Of a stretch of 64,000 nt of DNA, positions 1 through 13,002 are shown piece after piece. The stretch spans positions 4,526,001 to 4,590,000 of the forward strand of contig OW051497.1 in the NCBI GenBank assembly GCA_932521035.1. The letters are read 5' to 3'. Within the stretch, counting starts at the first letter, position 1. Each line of letters starts with the position of its first letter. Source of the stretch: Oscheius dolichura. Its lineage: Eukaryota; Nematoda; Chromadorea; Rhabditida; Rhabditidae. The translations under genes were made by a program, and so were the position numbers. The notes beneath the pieces are model-generated. The model did not search any database. It saw nothing but the letters and a program-made list of their open reading frames with translations, and was not told the origin of the DNA.

Positions 1-3000
1 AGATAACCTGATATTCTGATCGCCGTGCAAAAGTCAAAAAAAGGTTCATGCAATATAAAGCGATTTCGCAGCTTTTCATAACAACACGACTGTTTCGAAA
101 ACATCTGGACGCTAGAAAGAAGCCAGCTCTAAGCAACAGGTCTTACAGTCAACAACGGTTCGACAAAGAAATGTTGTGATTTCTGAGATAAACCTTGGGG
201 CGAGAGGGCGGTTACGTAAGAGACGGTAAGAGGGAGACTGGTCAAGATTTCGTAAACTCGAATATCAAATAGGGCGGGCGTTGCCACAGATCAGGGCTGG
301 GTTGATTCAACTGTCCGCCGAAATATTGCGTCAGTGAGGGACTAGGGGGTTTTACCATGTTTGTACAAAAGGGAAAGAATGAGAGAGCGAGAGATTACAA
401 CCGGAAAGACCAGCGGCAACAGGTATGATTTTTTGATTAGTGGCGACTCGCAGTTGTCCCTGTCTGATACCATGTGCTATGGCGTCAATACAATTTTTGA
501 TCAAAGTCTTTCGCCGCCACTTTATTTACGTGAGTGAGGCAAACGATCAACTAGATCAGAGGGTACTATTTCTGTACTCTTGCTGTCCTTATCGGCCGAT
601 CACTGAATCATCTGGTTTCTATTTGAGGAAGTCGATGATTGGTTCAGATCTGGGCCTAACCAACAGGCTTTCGTCATTGTTTTCCCGAATATTCGGTGGT
701 GTTCTCTGACAGAGATGGGCCCCAATTGTCTATAACAAAAACCACCTCGAGTGCAAGGCAAAAGGGCAACACCAATTGCTCGTCGGCAAGGCCAGAGGTC
801 GCGGTTGAGGAATGACCGCTGCTGGTTGATCCGCGAAGCCAAAAGTGCAAGGAGGGTTATTATCCCGGAAATAAATTTATTTGCTTGTGCGCGAGAGGGA
901 GGGGGAGGTGAGAAATTTCAAGGAGGCGTTCATTTGAGCCTTGTTGTTTGGGGACCTTTAGACCCACCCCCGCTGCAGATGGCACCTCCGAAATGTGCTC
1001 GCGTGATTCACCTCCCAACGGGGGTCATATGCGTGGCTGGCCAAACAGGGATCAAACAAACACGACTTGTAGTCGATGCCCTCGGCGGGGGAAGACCTGT
1101 CCGCACAGTCATCTCTAAAGTTGACTCTTCTGTCACGGGAAAACGCTTCAGAAAACTTGACACAGGCAAAAATATTAGTCGTGGGAGATCGGTGGAAATA
1201 ACGCTGAAGCAATAAAGGATCCCGTGACATGATCTGATCGGTCGTGGATGTGTTCCCATCGCCCATGGGGGAGCGAAAGAACAAGCCCTATCCAACATAA
1301 TATTAGCTCATAAAGCGGCAGTTGTTCAAACAAACTGGTATTTTTTTTTGGCTATTTTAAAAATCGTTGTTCACCAGAAATCGGCCCGGAATTTCCCTCA
1401 AAACATGCGTAGTTTTTGGGTGGGTGCTCAGAGGAACGTGCTCTATGAACAGCTTCCCCTTAAGCTCATAACTTCCTCATCGGGAATCCTTTGGCTATTC
1501 AGAGTGTCAAAACAGAGCCTCTGGCTTCGAGAAGGGGTACGGGAGTAGTGACACCTGTCCCCTGGGAAAGATCATAGTGGCTAGTCCATTTTGTAGTACG
1601 TGGGAAATGCTTGGATTATTACTTTTTGATTGCAAATGAACTTTAGCATAAAGAATATAGGGCAGCTGGAAATAGCGAACACTCCATATATTTTCCTCAT
1701 TAATCATTTAAATGTGGTCGCGTGGGTACTTTGAACAACTCTATTTTTCCTCTACTTTACTTCTCTTTTTTATTGGTGTCACAGATCTCGTATCATTTGG
1801 ACAGTTGGACCCCCGGCTAAAGAGTAAAAGTTATTCTAGTGTACTACGTCTAATACTTCAGAGGGAAGAACAAATTGTTTGTTGTACTCGAGCTACGTTC
1901 CGGGTTGCAAACGTATTTGCTCTCTAAGATTCCTGCAAATTCTCTTGCAAATCCACCTACAAATCTGTGTTTCCGATCTTGAGATTTAAGCATTTGCGCG
2001 ACTTTTGAGCAAAAGGAAAGTGAACATTTATAGCGCTTCTGCTTAGTCAACAATTCAAAGAATCACGGTGTAGATTGCCTCTGAGAAGGGGGGATTTCTA
2101 AATATGCCCAGACCCCATTAGCAGCCCAAGTTCATACAAATAGATGTTGAAATGGGGAAGGGAAGACTGCAGCAACTGAAAGGGCAACATGCTTTGCCAT
2201 GGAAAATAGAACTGTTGTGTACGCGAGCCGATGGTAGTTCTGAAGTATGCTCATAGCACGAGACTAACCGAGACGACCGACAACAACTCAACGCTTGATC
2301 GCTAGTCTCGGAAACAAACAACCAAATAACAGCTTAATTTCTGCAGGGCAAGAAAGAGCCCGTCTAAGACAAGGAAGTCGCCTTGGGCAGCCATTAGTCA
2401 CAATGTCTGGACCAATGGCTGTAACCTTTAACCCTGGGAAATTAATTAATCCTTTCTTCCAGCATTTATATGAGAATTAGGCAGAGACTTCCTTGTTTAT
2501 TGCTGGAGTTGGCTACAAATACTCGCCTGGTTAGGGTTTAATTGAATCGACAACTGCCCTCAATAATCTACTAAAGGCTGTTCCGTTGCCCTTCGACAAC
2601 AAGGCCAAAAATAGACTTACCAAACATTTTGAAGAGAAACGGTTGTCCTTCGGCGACGGCAAATTTCGGAATGACTGCGGACAGGTCTCAGAATCCTGAT
2701 CAACACAATGGGGCGTCTTTGAATCACGTCCTGCAATAGTCAGCGTTCGGAATGGTTCGTAGTACTCGTACGGGAGAGATTGTAAGGTTACAATAAAGGA
2801 TTTCCGACTGAGTTTCGTCGCTACCGGAAGAAATGCTATAGAGCGTTTTACGTTAGGCTGTTTTGCTCATTGGCCAGTGAATCATATAAGACTGCAGGCA
2901 GCGCGAAAATAAGATCGGAACACACATGTGATGAGCACAGGTCAAATATCCTAAAGGAGCACGGACCACTAGTCTCGTTTAGATTACTAGAATACTCAGG

Positions 3001-4290
3001 ACTACGGTAGCCACGCCTTTTAGCCATCTAGATTAGACTGGGAGTATGAAAGAGAAGAAAGAGCAGAAGCCAGGAAGCCAAGTGACATCGCAGTTCTGCG
3101 GAAACATATGGAATGGGGCAGCATGGAAGCAAAGGCATTGTATGTGCAGGCAGCTGATCTTTGTATCTGTTTACTATCTGCGTATTTCGGCAGAAATATA
3201 CGCAGCTGTTTCCATGCCATGAAAAGTTCCTCGCAAAGAATAATACCGCAGCATATGCTTGCGAGAGTGAAAACAGCTTGTTTTTCTCTGGTCTGGGAGG
3301 TCTAGCGGGGTGCGTATCAACCAAACCATTAAAAGGCCATCCCGGGGAATATCTGCTTTTATATAAAAAGCTCCCATTTTAGGCAAATACTAAAAGCATA
3401 TCATTTGAGACCCTGGAATCTAAACGAGCTCCTAGTGGCTCCCTTCTGTTCTCTGGGGCGTATGACTATCCCAGGATAATTACGAAATGAGCTCTGGTGC
3501 TTGTATTTGCCGACGGTGGCTATTCCAGAGGTGCATTTACTGAGAGGAGTCGAAAACGATCAAGTAGATCAAATATTACTGTAGGGACACTATTATGACA
3601 TGAGAACATTAAGAGGATTATATATTTAGTGTTTTCGAAATTGAAAACTATTCCGAGATTTAAAGCAGATGGAAATTTCTCACAAGATTGAGAACAGACC
3701 AAGTAGGGAGGAAAAAAGTTGAATAGATTGGTCTCTTATTTAGCGACCAATATGATTCTGGAAACTCTTAGCAAGAGTTCCTTTTGAAAAATGATCTCTG
3801 CTTCGTTGTCTCAAATAAACAAACACTTTCATGCCACGTTATTTTGGAAGGGGTAATAATACGTGCTGCCATATGTGTGGAAATGGACCGAAATACTCTC
3901 TATGGCTATTTCGGGGGGATCAACAAGAGCTGCTCCACTCAAATAACTCAACAACACTTTAATTAACAATAATGCTAATTCAACTATCGGCTATTTCAGT
4001 GCCGCTTTCTGTTCTCTAGCAACTTTGCATTTCTGAGTGTACCCAGATATTTTTTAGTCTGGGTTCAAAGTTCCCTCCCCCATAAATTGTTCTCAATAGG
4101 GCTGCTCCGAACAGGAAAACGAAACGGGATGAAGTCTATGAGGTTTCATGTAATTCTCTTTTCAGTATAACAAATGAGGGATGAATGAAAGTTATTTTCT
4201 CAACAACAGATCAAAATACATAGGAGAGAAAATTTATTTGTAGAGACTGCAACTGCCGAATTATTTTTAAATAATTTAAAAATGGACAGT
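1..4290. other. No gene recognised
   Basis: I found no reading frame in this stretch that resembles a known protein, either as single open frames or after joining short exons at GT-AG sites. The longest open frame is at 751-1215 on the plus strand (154 codons). It has no signal peptide, membrane pattern or family motif, and a comparable open frame runs on the opposite strand. The right end (4233-4238, minus AATAAA) belongs to the 3' end of the lipid-binding protein gene. The rest may be intergenic DNA, distal regulatory DNA or intron of a gene outside the window. Confidence 0.5.
4233..4238 (-). terminator. Poly(A) signal for the lipid-binding protein gene
   Basis: AATAAA on the minus strand (TTTATT on plus), 53 nt downstream of the FABP-like stop codon. 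The position fits a short 3' untranslated region. Confidence 0.5.
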
Positions 4291-5040
4291 CTACTGCAAT
4301 GGGGTGAACTCCCTCTTCCAAACCACAACCTTTCCATCTTTGCAGACTTTGCACTCCTAATTTATGGTAAATTGAAAAGATAAAAAAAGGGATCCTACCG
4401 AGACTAGAACGCCGTTCTTGAAAAAGTAGTAGAAGCTGTCTTCGCCGGTATCTCTTTCCAAGTTTTTGTGCGTTTCCTTCAACTTTGAACCTTCTACTGA
4501 TATTGTGATCTGCAAATTCCTCTTGGCTGAACTCGTATACGCATTTTAAGAAACATGGCTTCCGCTAAAATAAGCTGTTTTCGAGCCTAAATGGGTCTAA
4601 TTCGCGTAATCAGCCCCGTGAGCGGATGAATGACTCAGGAATTACAAAGTATAAGGGATTTCAAGAAATAGAAGTCTTAAGAATATAAACAACATGTTAC
4701 CCTGTGCTTTTTGTCATCGTATCCAATGGCTTCGAAGGGTTCATCCAGTTTGAAATGATATTCGAGGTTCTTCGAGGGACTTCCAGTCTTATAGCTTTAA
4801 AAGGGGCTTTGTAAAGAGTCATATCATTTGAGTACCTGTAGCCGTCTCCCTCCATCTTTAGTTGGAATTGAAACCCTTTTAGCTTGCCACTGATCAGTTT
4901 CCTGACAAGCCATGGAACTCCTAAAATAAACTAGAGGACTTCCTGCTCAAAATGAAACCTCTAACACTGAGAAACTCATCAACATTCTCTGATTTGCTCT
5001 CGAGGAAGTGACTGTTGAGAAATTCTTCCGGAACGGCCAT
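4291..5040 (-). CDS. Fatty-acid-binding-protein-like intracellular lipid-binding protein
   Basis: The gene has five exons. The start at 5040 gives MAVPEEFLNSHFLESKSENV, and the stop is at 4293-4291. The joined product is about 145 residues, close to the usual 130-140 of the FABP/CRABP family. Family features visible in order are the N-terminal SENVDEFL segment, where FABPs have SENFDEYM or similar, then VPWLVRKLISGKLKG (helix-turn-helix lid), FKLDEPFEA (FKLGEEFDE in many FABPs), and a C-terminal stretch ending VWKREF. FABPs are cytosolic beta-barrels that carry fatty acids or retinoids. This copy is divergent: the third exon is richer in charge than usual and I cannot identify the full R-x-Y carboxylate-binding pair. 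A canonical AATAAA lies 53 nt past the stop. The ZP-protein gene lies 200 bp upstream on the same strand. Family call fairly firm, ligand unknown. Confidence 0.72.
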
Positions 5041-5243
5041 ACTGAATAAAAATAATTTATTGTGTTGTGGAGGAGAATAATAAATCACAGAAGGTATAGG
5101 CGAAAGGGGTTGTTGGGGGTGGCTATCAGTCGATGTGACCTGATATGATGCAAACAGATAAACGTACTTATCAATTACAATCAATAACTTATACACGGAT
5201 ATGTGAAAACACGAATGAGCTGAAGGGGGGACGAGCACACCGA

Positions 5244-8035
5244 CTAAAACTTGCTCATGTCTATCTCATGTTTCTTCCGAAGTTTAGGCTCTTCGAAAGC
5301 GTCTGCATGAAGCCAGGGATGTTCTTGAGGAAGGACGCGAGATCGGTTCATTCTCTTCATTTCCCTTTCTCTGGAAATCATGTGTTCTTCCATTGGAAAC
5401 GATTACCGGTATGCCATCCAGTTGGGTGTTTTCTTCGAATTCTTATAAAAGCAAACAGACAACATGACGACCCACACAAATGCTGAGCCAATCGACCAAA
5501 TAACAAGGAGATGGTCCAAACCGCTCCACACACAACGTTTCGTTGCATTAGCCTGAATACAGTTAGCAAATTTGTTTTTTTTTAATTACCGCGGCAGTAG
5601 CATTATTACAGGAGACTTGCTTGTCAGAGGAAAAGCTGTCGGTGTCGTTGATGGTCCTGTCATCCAGTCGCCAATCTCGTGGATTAGCAAAGTTTTCTAA
5701 ATTCCATTTTCTTACAAAGGCTTTCCCCACCTTTACCGATCCTCTGCATGAAGAGGGAAGTGTCCGTCGCTGTTGGGACAACCATTTTTGTAAATATCTA
5801 AACGTGCTCACAATGTCGTGGCAAGACTTACTTCATTGTCTTCTTCAAAGGGTGTTTCCGTAGTCGAAAAGCTGCCGGTGGTTACTTTAACTGGTCTGGA
5901 AAAGCAAGTGCTTAGTTTATGATCAGCCACCTACTTGGTTGTGACTGCTTTCTCCTTATAGAACCTCATTGTAGCGATACTTCCCTTCAAAGATGGTTTC
6001 AATGTCTGAATCAAGTTTCCTTCCTGCCAGTTTCTGAGTAATTCTAACCTTCCTCTGAACAAACTCTGTTGTAGGAGGTGCAGCGGTTGTCGTTTTTTTC
6101 TTCACCTTCATCTCCACGGATGCCACAGCACTACAACAAAATGACTTTCAATCGGTCAAGGTCGTAATTACCTATGGAAGCGTGGGGTGGTTGTAATTCG
6201 TCGGGTGGGCTTCGCTGTGACCGGAGTCTTCATTGTTGTGAAACGAGGTAGAGGTCTTGGAGGAATTACTGTTGACGGTCCACTGAAATCTCTGATTTGC
6301 CATAACAGATAAAGTAATACCTTGAAAACTTCGAAGAGGCTGTGGGTTCTGCTTTACTGGGGGCTACTTTGGCAGTGTTTGTTACTATCTGTTGAGGAGG
6401 ACTCATATTCGTCCCCCTGACGGCTTGCATCGGCATCAGGGAGGTCAAGTCCTCGTCGATGCTCTCGATCTGGTTTTCTTCCGAGGAACTCTGAAGATCA
6501 CAATGGCTAATCATTATATCCCCCTTACTATGACTGGATTTTTTTGCGGTTTGAATGAAGATGCCATGACCGGACTGCCGACAGAAGCCATATCGTTAGG
6601 TCGTTCCTTCTCTGTCTGGTACTTTTTGTTCGGATCTCTATACGATATGCCCATTAGAAAGTGGCCGCTGGTGGTTGTCGTTGTAGGCTCCTCTTGAAGA
6701 CCGGGGTCCATTACGCTACTTATAAAGTATCCTGAGCAGCATATGAATTACGTCTTTGGGAACCTTACTCTCATGAAGTTGGTCCACATTTGTGTACTGG
6801 TTGTAATGGACAGTGATCCATTCACTGGTCACTCTCACCTGACGGTCAAACCGATTATTCGGCCCTCCTGTCATTAGAGTGGTTTCCGTTGTGTGCTTCT
6901 CCTTGTTCTCGTATCTATTGACTATTTCATCTTTTGTAAAAGCGCATTTGGGTGGCTAGAATGAGGGGGTACATGTAATAGAAGAGGATTACGTAAGGAC
7001 GATGCCGACAACTTCCATTTCGAGAGCACATTTGAAGATGGCATTCAATACGGTAACTGGAACACGCTTTTCAAATAGTATCGCCTGCACTAACCGCTCG
7101 CCATTCATCAGCTTGAAGACTTTGGCTCTGGCATAAATTTTGGGGGTGTAGTTATTGTAGACCAAATCTCCCATGAGCTCAGAATCTACAACACACCTAA
7201 ACACACTTCATCCAAATGGCCAAGCCCTTCCTACGTACCCGTTTTCATCCACCAAATGGATAACTTGGCCGGCTTGGGAGATGGCATTACACGAAGTCAG
7301 AAATACTTGAACTGTTCCCATCTCTACAAGCCGTGATCTGATCTTTCCCAGAGGGGAAACTCACCTTGGGGGTCGAGAACACAGCTCCACTCGTGGACTA
7401 CAGCATCGCCCACATGGAAGACGTTGGCAATGCCTTCCCATTTTGACGCTGTTCTCATAACATGGGCACAATTGCTAAAATTGTCGTGAGCTACTTGACA
7501 ACCTGTATCTCACTCTACAACGTGAGGTGGTTTTCGTTTCATAATGGCATAGGAGTTATCAATACATTGCACGGAATAGACTCGGTCGCTTCCAGTAATA
7601 ACCAGTGGATGGAAGCCGATTTCCAAATGAGCGGTTAACACACGAGAGCCATTCTAAAATCACTGTAATCTTCTACTTATGGCATACTGTCATGTAATTA
7701 GTCTCCGTACAGCGTCCGATATCTAGCTTAAAAGAAGCATTTCTCATAATATTTGTGGAATAGTCTTGGTTACATTCGGGGATATACATTTTCTTCATAA
7801 CCTAAACAAATGAATAACTTGAGAAGGCTAGAGAATTACGGAGATCCTTCCTTGGAAAGGAATGTTGGTATCGAAATGCACCGTGATACTTTTCCTCGAA
7901 CATACCAGCCGTGGTGTACCTGAGAAGAAGAGTACAGTGTTCAACACAAATATTACCGGAAATCCGTGCGTTTTCAAAGTCCGTTGCTGTTTGAGCCAGG
8001 TCAGGAATATGTAGGAACAAGAGAAAAATGAGCAT
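5244..8035 (-). CDS. ZP-domain transmembrane protein (cuticlin-like)
   Basis: A multi-exon gene for a single-pass membrane protein with a zona pellucida domain, the module that polymerises extracellular proteins of cuticle and apical matrix. The start at 8035 opens a hydrophobic signal peptide (MLIFLLFLHIPDLAQ). After a 37-nt intron the ZP domain begins with GTPRLVCSRKSITVHFDTNI and PFQGRIS. It continues with IGFHPLVITGSDRVYSVQC, VGDAVVHEWSC, VIHLVDENGCVVDSELM and ends YRIECHLQMCSRNGSC; a 38-nt intron (phase 2) is needed to read this last part. The paired cysteines and the FHP, GDRVY and DENGC motifs are diagnostic. A Thr/Pro-rich linker follows (TTTTTS, KKKTTTAAPPTTE), then a membrane segment (LLVIWSIGSAFVWVVMLSVC) and a short basic tail ending IDMSKF. 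Several linker exons between 5.6 and 6.2 kb are short and their joins are less certain. A role in cuticle or apical matrix is inferred from the family. Confidence 0.85.
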
Positions 8036-10618
8036 TACATGGGATGGGATCCTCCGGAAATGGGATAAGCGTGCCACCACCAAGTTTGAGACTGGCAACT
8101 TTGGAGTCGTTCCACTAAAAGTTGGCTGTGTGAGATGAACGCCAGACGGAAGAAATGGGCGGGGAGGATCGTTTAAGGGACGATTAGAACACCTTCTTAA
8201 CCACACAGTCATTTTGCTGTCGCGTAAAGACAAAAAGTGATGAGGCAATTATGGAAATGAGGACTGTACTGTAAGCTTACGCAATGTGGAAAGGGCGAAA
8301 CCAGAAAGTAACAAATTGAGACCGGTTGAATATGGAATCAAAGGCAAACAAACTACAGTCTTAGCATATCAGCCATGCTTGACGGAAGCCTCGCTGACGC
8401 CCATACGATCTGATCATCCTGTTAATGTTAATCGCGGACTGCCTCCTCATCTCATTAAAGGGAGTCAAGCACATTTTAATTATAGAAGAAAGAACGGTTG
8501 TAAGGGAGGAAGTGCAAGAGACTCATTGAAACATTGCCGCAAGAACATGATTTTGATTAATACACCGGTGGCCCGCAAAAAGCTTCTGCCGTCCATGCGT
8601 TAGCGCGTTATTTAATCGAAAAATCCAAGATAATGGAAGGACGGTGGCTAGCAGAAAGAGCGTGTAAAAGAGACGGTTTGGTTTCACCAAAGCTCAACTT
8701 TTTGAGAGAACCTGAGACAGACGTAATTACGCCGCTACGTCGATGGTAAAGCGCTCGCACCTTGTAAGCAACTGGATCCCCTCTTATTATAGTTGTGTCG
8801 ACAACAGCTCGGCTCCCTGCAAATCCAAGTGTCCTTTACAAAATGAAGAGAAAGTTGCACATACCTTAGAAAGGCGAAGAGCGACTTGGCGGAATTCAGT
8901 CACGGAAGGGAATAATTGTATTGAGGGGAAACAGGAGGAGCCGAGTGCAAGAGTAAGTCAGTCTCCTAGCCGGCTAGCCATCCTCTAGAGGTGTGTATGT
9001 GAGACCAAAACAAGACACCAGAAGTTGGGCTATCAGATCCGCTTCCATTGAATGCTTGAGGACCCCTATTGTCTGCCGTTCTTGAAATTGCGTCGGCCTA
9101 ATGCTGCCTTATGCAAAGCGTCTAGACAAGTCACTTCCTCTAGTGTTTTTCTTTTCTGAGTATGAGTTTCTCTAGTTATTTTAAAGACCAGTTTTCACAA
9201 GATCTCGCCCAATAGGCTAATCCCGCTAAACCCCCAATTTTTTATAAAGAAGATCCCAAGAATGACACGAGTTGATGATCCGGAATCGCGCGACAATTTT
9301 GGCCAGGCGGGTGGTTCAGGTGCAATTAAATAGCTGACTACCAAGAAACAGTTGCCAATGGACTGTAAAATTTCTTTCACCTTGAAAAAACTTGCGGGTT
9401 GAACGGAAAATATAGGGAATAACTTCTCTAGAAAGGCTTACTCGGCTACGAATTCGTATTACTCGACCACCACGCTCAAATTGTTTGGCTGAACCGCTTT
9501 GCGCAAAAAGTATCCAACTGGACTGGATCTTCTTTTTGCGTAATTTGGAATACGGCAATAGGCTACAAAGAGGGAAGAATAGCTGTCTAGCAATTGAGAA
9601 ACTAATAATGCCGAGCTTTGGTCTTCAGCAAAAGTCGAAGTGAAACAGATCGTACAAAGCGACTCGTTCTTGATTGGCTTAGTTTTTCCAAGCGATTTTT
9701 TCAATTAATTACGATTTCTTATGGAGTTTCTCAACAGAGATGAATACGCGCCACGTTGGTTTCGGATATCCTCGATATGAAAAGACAACTCTTCCGGGGC
9801 TCGTTGACCAGTTAAACAATGCTGACAGGTTGCAAGCTTTTTATAAACGAGGAGGCTCTTTGTCCAAAAGATCACAGATTACAGTTTTTCATCTAAACAA
9901 TACTATCAGGAACACTTGCAGAATGATCGACGTGGTTTTCTAAAAAGATTGCTGCTTTTTGTCACTGACATACACAGCTGTAGATCATATAAACATTAGC
10001 ACTTGTTTGACCTCGTTTTCCAGCCAAAATGCCCATTAAATGGTTTACGAGGGCTAGCTTGAAAGAGCAGTATAAGAGCTCTAAAGTAGTATTCTTGACG
10101 CCGTCTGTCTGCTCCGCGCGGGTTGAGACATTCCCGTCGATCTATGACACGGAGTCCGGCTCTATTTGATAAAACTTGCGATATCTAGATCGGCTGTGTT
10201 TGCTTTGCGGGCCCCTTGGCTAATTTCACGGATGCATCATAACTCGATATTCACCTATCAGTTATTGGCACAATCCTCCCACTCGTACTTCAATTTCTGT
10301 CCTCTCTCAATCGCTTCATATCATCTTCCTATTCTTTAATTACTTCCCGATTTATTGGTTTTTTTTTATCCTCTGAAGCAAATGACTAGGAGGTAGAAAC
10401 CATGTCTCACTTGAGAAACGCCCGCTGCCACATGGAGCATTACAATAGTCAGCCGGGTATCATTTAATGGCGGCTGTCCCCCCGCTGCCGAGCCGCCTTT
10501 ACAACTACTGCCTACTTTGCTCGGGACGCCCACGAAAACTTTTGCCATCCGTTTTCCGCGTTCCTCTTTTTGTTCCCGTGTTCCGTTCTGTCTTCTCTTG
10601 GAATACAGTTCAATTCAG
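8036..10618. other. Intergenic stretch between ZP gene and calsequestrin
   Basis: About 2.6 kb between the divergent ZP-protein and calsequestrin genes. No exon with recognisable homology was seen on either strand. The last 350 bp before calsequestrin are pyrimidine-rich on the plus strand. They end with a run of C and T followed by CAATTCAG directly before the calsequestrin ATG, which would be compatible with a splice acceptor just upstream of the start. No TATA box was seen there. Confidence 0.5.
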
Positions 10619-12571
10619 ATGACTTGGAGAGCCTGCGTGCTGCTGCTCTGTGCGGTGGCCGGCGCCCTGGCCAGCGGCAAAAGCGATGACCTGGACTGTA
10701 TGTTCTTGGGATATCCCGAGCTTGAATACGACGGATTCGACCGCACAGAGGTTAGTCCAGACACTGTTCAACGGTTACCTGCAAAATGCAACCCGGAAGC
10801 GTTTTTGCGTGTTGACTCGCGATACCTGATACTCCCGGCAATTTGTTTGCATGTAGCCTCATTTTCAATTTTTTAGGTACTGACAGAGAAGAACTTCAAC
10901 AAGACCGTGTTTGCTGAAGATGCCAAGAGCGTTATTTTCTTCAACGACGTGGAAGAGGATGACAGCGAACAGGATCAGTACGAGTGCTTCCTGCAGGTTT
11001 TTTTGTTTCGTAATGGTTTGCAACGATCTCCATTTATTCAGCTTTCGGCTCAGATTATGACCAAGAGAGGCTACAACTTCTACACTGTTAACACCACCAA
11101 GGAGGTTCGACTCCGTAAGCAGGAAGGTATGTTCTCCAATTATTTCAATCTGATAGCTGTGTAATTGTAATTGATTTACGGCCTTCCGGAATCATGGTTG
11201 TTGGGGTTATATGCCCAAACGTCCATCAATTTCGGCGCCTGAGCACGCCAAAGCAGTGTAACATAGAACGAAAATACGTGAAGATTTTTTCCCACTATAA
11301 GAGATCACTAATCTCTCTCTCTGAGCATTCCCCGTTCAGAAGTTGAGAAGGGAGAGGACACCATCCACGTGTACAAGGATGGATACCAGATCGAGTACCA
11401 CGGAGTCCGCGACCCCGAGACCTTTGTCAGCTGGCTCATGGATGTTTGTTTCATATGGCTACTACTATAAACTATAGCTTTAGATTCCCGATGATCCGGT
11501 TACCATCATCAACGACGAGCACGACCTCGACGAGTTCGAAGACCTTGAGGACGATGCCGTCAGGATCATCGGCTATTTTGAGCCTGGCTCCGCTGGTAAT
11601 TGTCACATAAAATGCTGTTCATTGTTTGATATTAGCTCTGAAAGAATTCGAAGAAGCTGCTGAAGACTTCATGGGAGAGATTGAGTTCTTCGCCGTTGTC
11701 ACCTCAAAGGTACAAAGGTTCCCTTCATTTGTAACAGATGTTTTATAGTGGGCTCGTAAGGTCGGATTGAAGCGTGTTGGTGAAGTCCAGATGCTCCGTC
11801 CTTTCGAGGAGGATCCACTCTTTGCCCCTAATACCGTTGATACCGGTAAAGACTAAAATAGAGCAGCTACTTCCTTGTTCAGAGGAAGAGTTCGAAGAAT
11901 GGGTAGAGAAGCACAAGGAGCCCGTCATGATGAAGCTGACTTTGGAGAACTATTTCAACGTCTGGGTAAGCCACCCACAAACGTTTTACAGAAGAAGATG
12001 TGTTTAGCGTGATCCCGAAGAGGAGGAAAGAATGATCCTCGCTTTCGTTGATGAAGAGACCCGCGAGGGCAGGGCCATGAAAAAACTCCTCGACAAGATC
12101 GCCGACGAGAACAGCGAACATGCTGGAACTCTCGAAATCGTGCTCATTGATCCCGGTAGCTATATCAATTCCACTTTTGAGGAATACTTTTAGATGAGTT
12201 CCCTCTTATGGTCGACGTCTGGGAGGAGATGTTCGGCATCGACATCGAGGAAGGACCTCAAATTGGACTGGTCGACATCTCTGAGGTTTGATGCCATTTT
12301 TCTTCTTTCACCTGGGTGACCTTATAGAAGGAAGGAATTTGGTTCGACATGTCCCAGGTCAACCTGGACGATCCTAAGAAACACGGAGACAGCAACTTCG
12401 AGGTTCTCCAGACATGGATTGATCAGATATTGAACGGCTCCATCAGCCTTGATGGTACACTATAGGCTCGACCTCTTAAATAAAACGTGTTCAGATGATG
12501 ATGACGAGCCTGACACACCTCCCCCTCCCCCACCCCCGGCCAAGGGAAAGAAAGGAAAGAAGGAGTTGTAA
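10619..12571 (+). CDS. Calsequestrin
   Basis: Calsequestrin is the high-capacity calcium buffer of the sarcoplasmic/endoplasmic reticulum lumen and is built of three thioredoxin-like domains. Twelve exons join in frame to 416 codons: 10619-10750, 10877-10996, 11042-11126, 11340-11443, 11484-11595, 11636-11709, 11749-11845, 11883-11965, 12008-12155, 12194-12285, 12328-12454 and 12495-12571. Nine of the eleven introns are 37-45 nt. A signal peptide (WRACVLLLCAVAGALASG) is followed by YDGFDRTE, KSVIFFND, YHGVRDPETFVSWLMD, DDPVTIIND, IIGYFEPGS, EEEFEEWVEKHKEPVMMKLT, KKLLDKIADEN and EVLQTWIDQILNG, all matching calsequestrin order. One N-glycosylation sequon (NFNKT) lies near the N terminus. The C terminus is odd: only a short acidic run (DDDDDE), then seven prolines and a basic end KGKKGKKEL, instead of a long Asp-rich tail. 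KKEL resembles a KDEL-type ER retrieval signal. Confidence 0.95.
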
Positions 12572-13002
12572 ATCACAGTTACTAGGCGATCGCTTCATAG
12601 CCGTCAGTTAGTGCCGATAACCTTTCCTCAGACTTTTGCACTTTCGTATAGTTTCTCAAATTTTTTCCCCAAAGTTCTTGCTCAGCAATCTTTTCGCTTT
12701 ATGGTGAGCTCCCTCGCCATGCCTTGCTGTCATTGGTGTCCGTCTATACGTGTTATTTTACATTATGACTGTACTTTCATTGGCTCAAAATGAATTTTTG
12801 TGACAAATAGAACATGTTTGTGATGTAGACGAAGAGGGAGCTGTAGACCGTTTCCAACGGGTCGTGATTTATGATGACGATCGAGAGCATTAAAAGTGCG
12901 AAACGTCATCATAATATTTAGATGGACTAGTAAAGTTTAAACGTTTTATTGCCGAATAATAAGGATGCTCGATTAAATAAATTATTTGCAGAGGATTTAT
13001 TT
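12572..13002. other. Convergent 3' intergenic region
   Basis: The 430 bp between the stop codons of calsequestrin (plus) and the DHRS1-like gene (minus). It holds 3' untranslated sequence of both. A minus-strand AATAAA at 12945-12950 serves the reductase gene. I did not see a canonical AATAAA for calsequestrin. No other gene is visible. Confidence 0.55.
12945..12950 (-). terminator. Poly(A) signal for the DHRS1-like gene
   Basis: AATAAA on the minus strand, 53 nt beyond the DHRS1-like stop codon. Confidence 0.5.

Noticed and set aside
751-1215. Open frame of 154 codons on the plus strand
   Set aside because: No recognisable motif and a similar-length frame on the opposite strand. Not reported as a gene.
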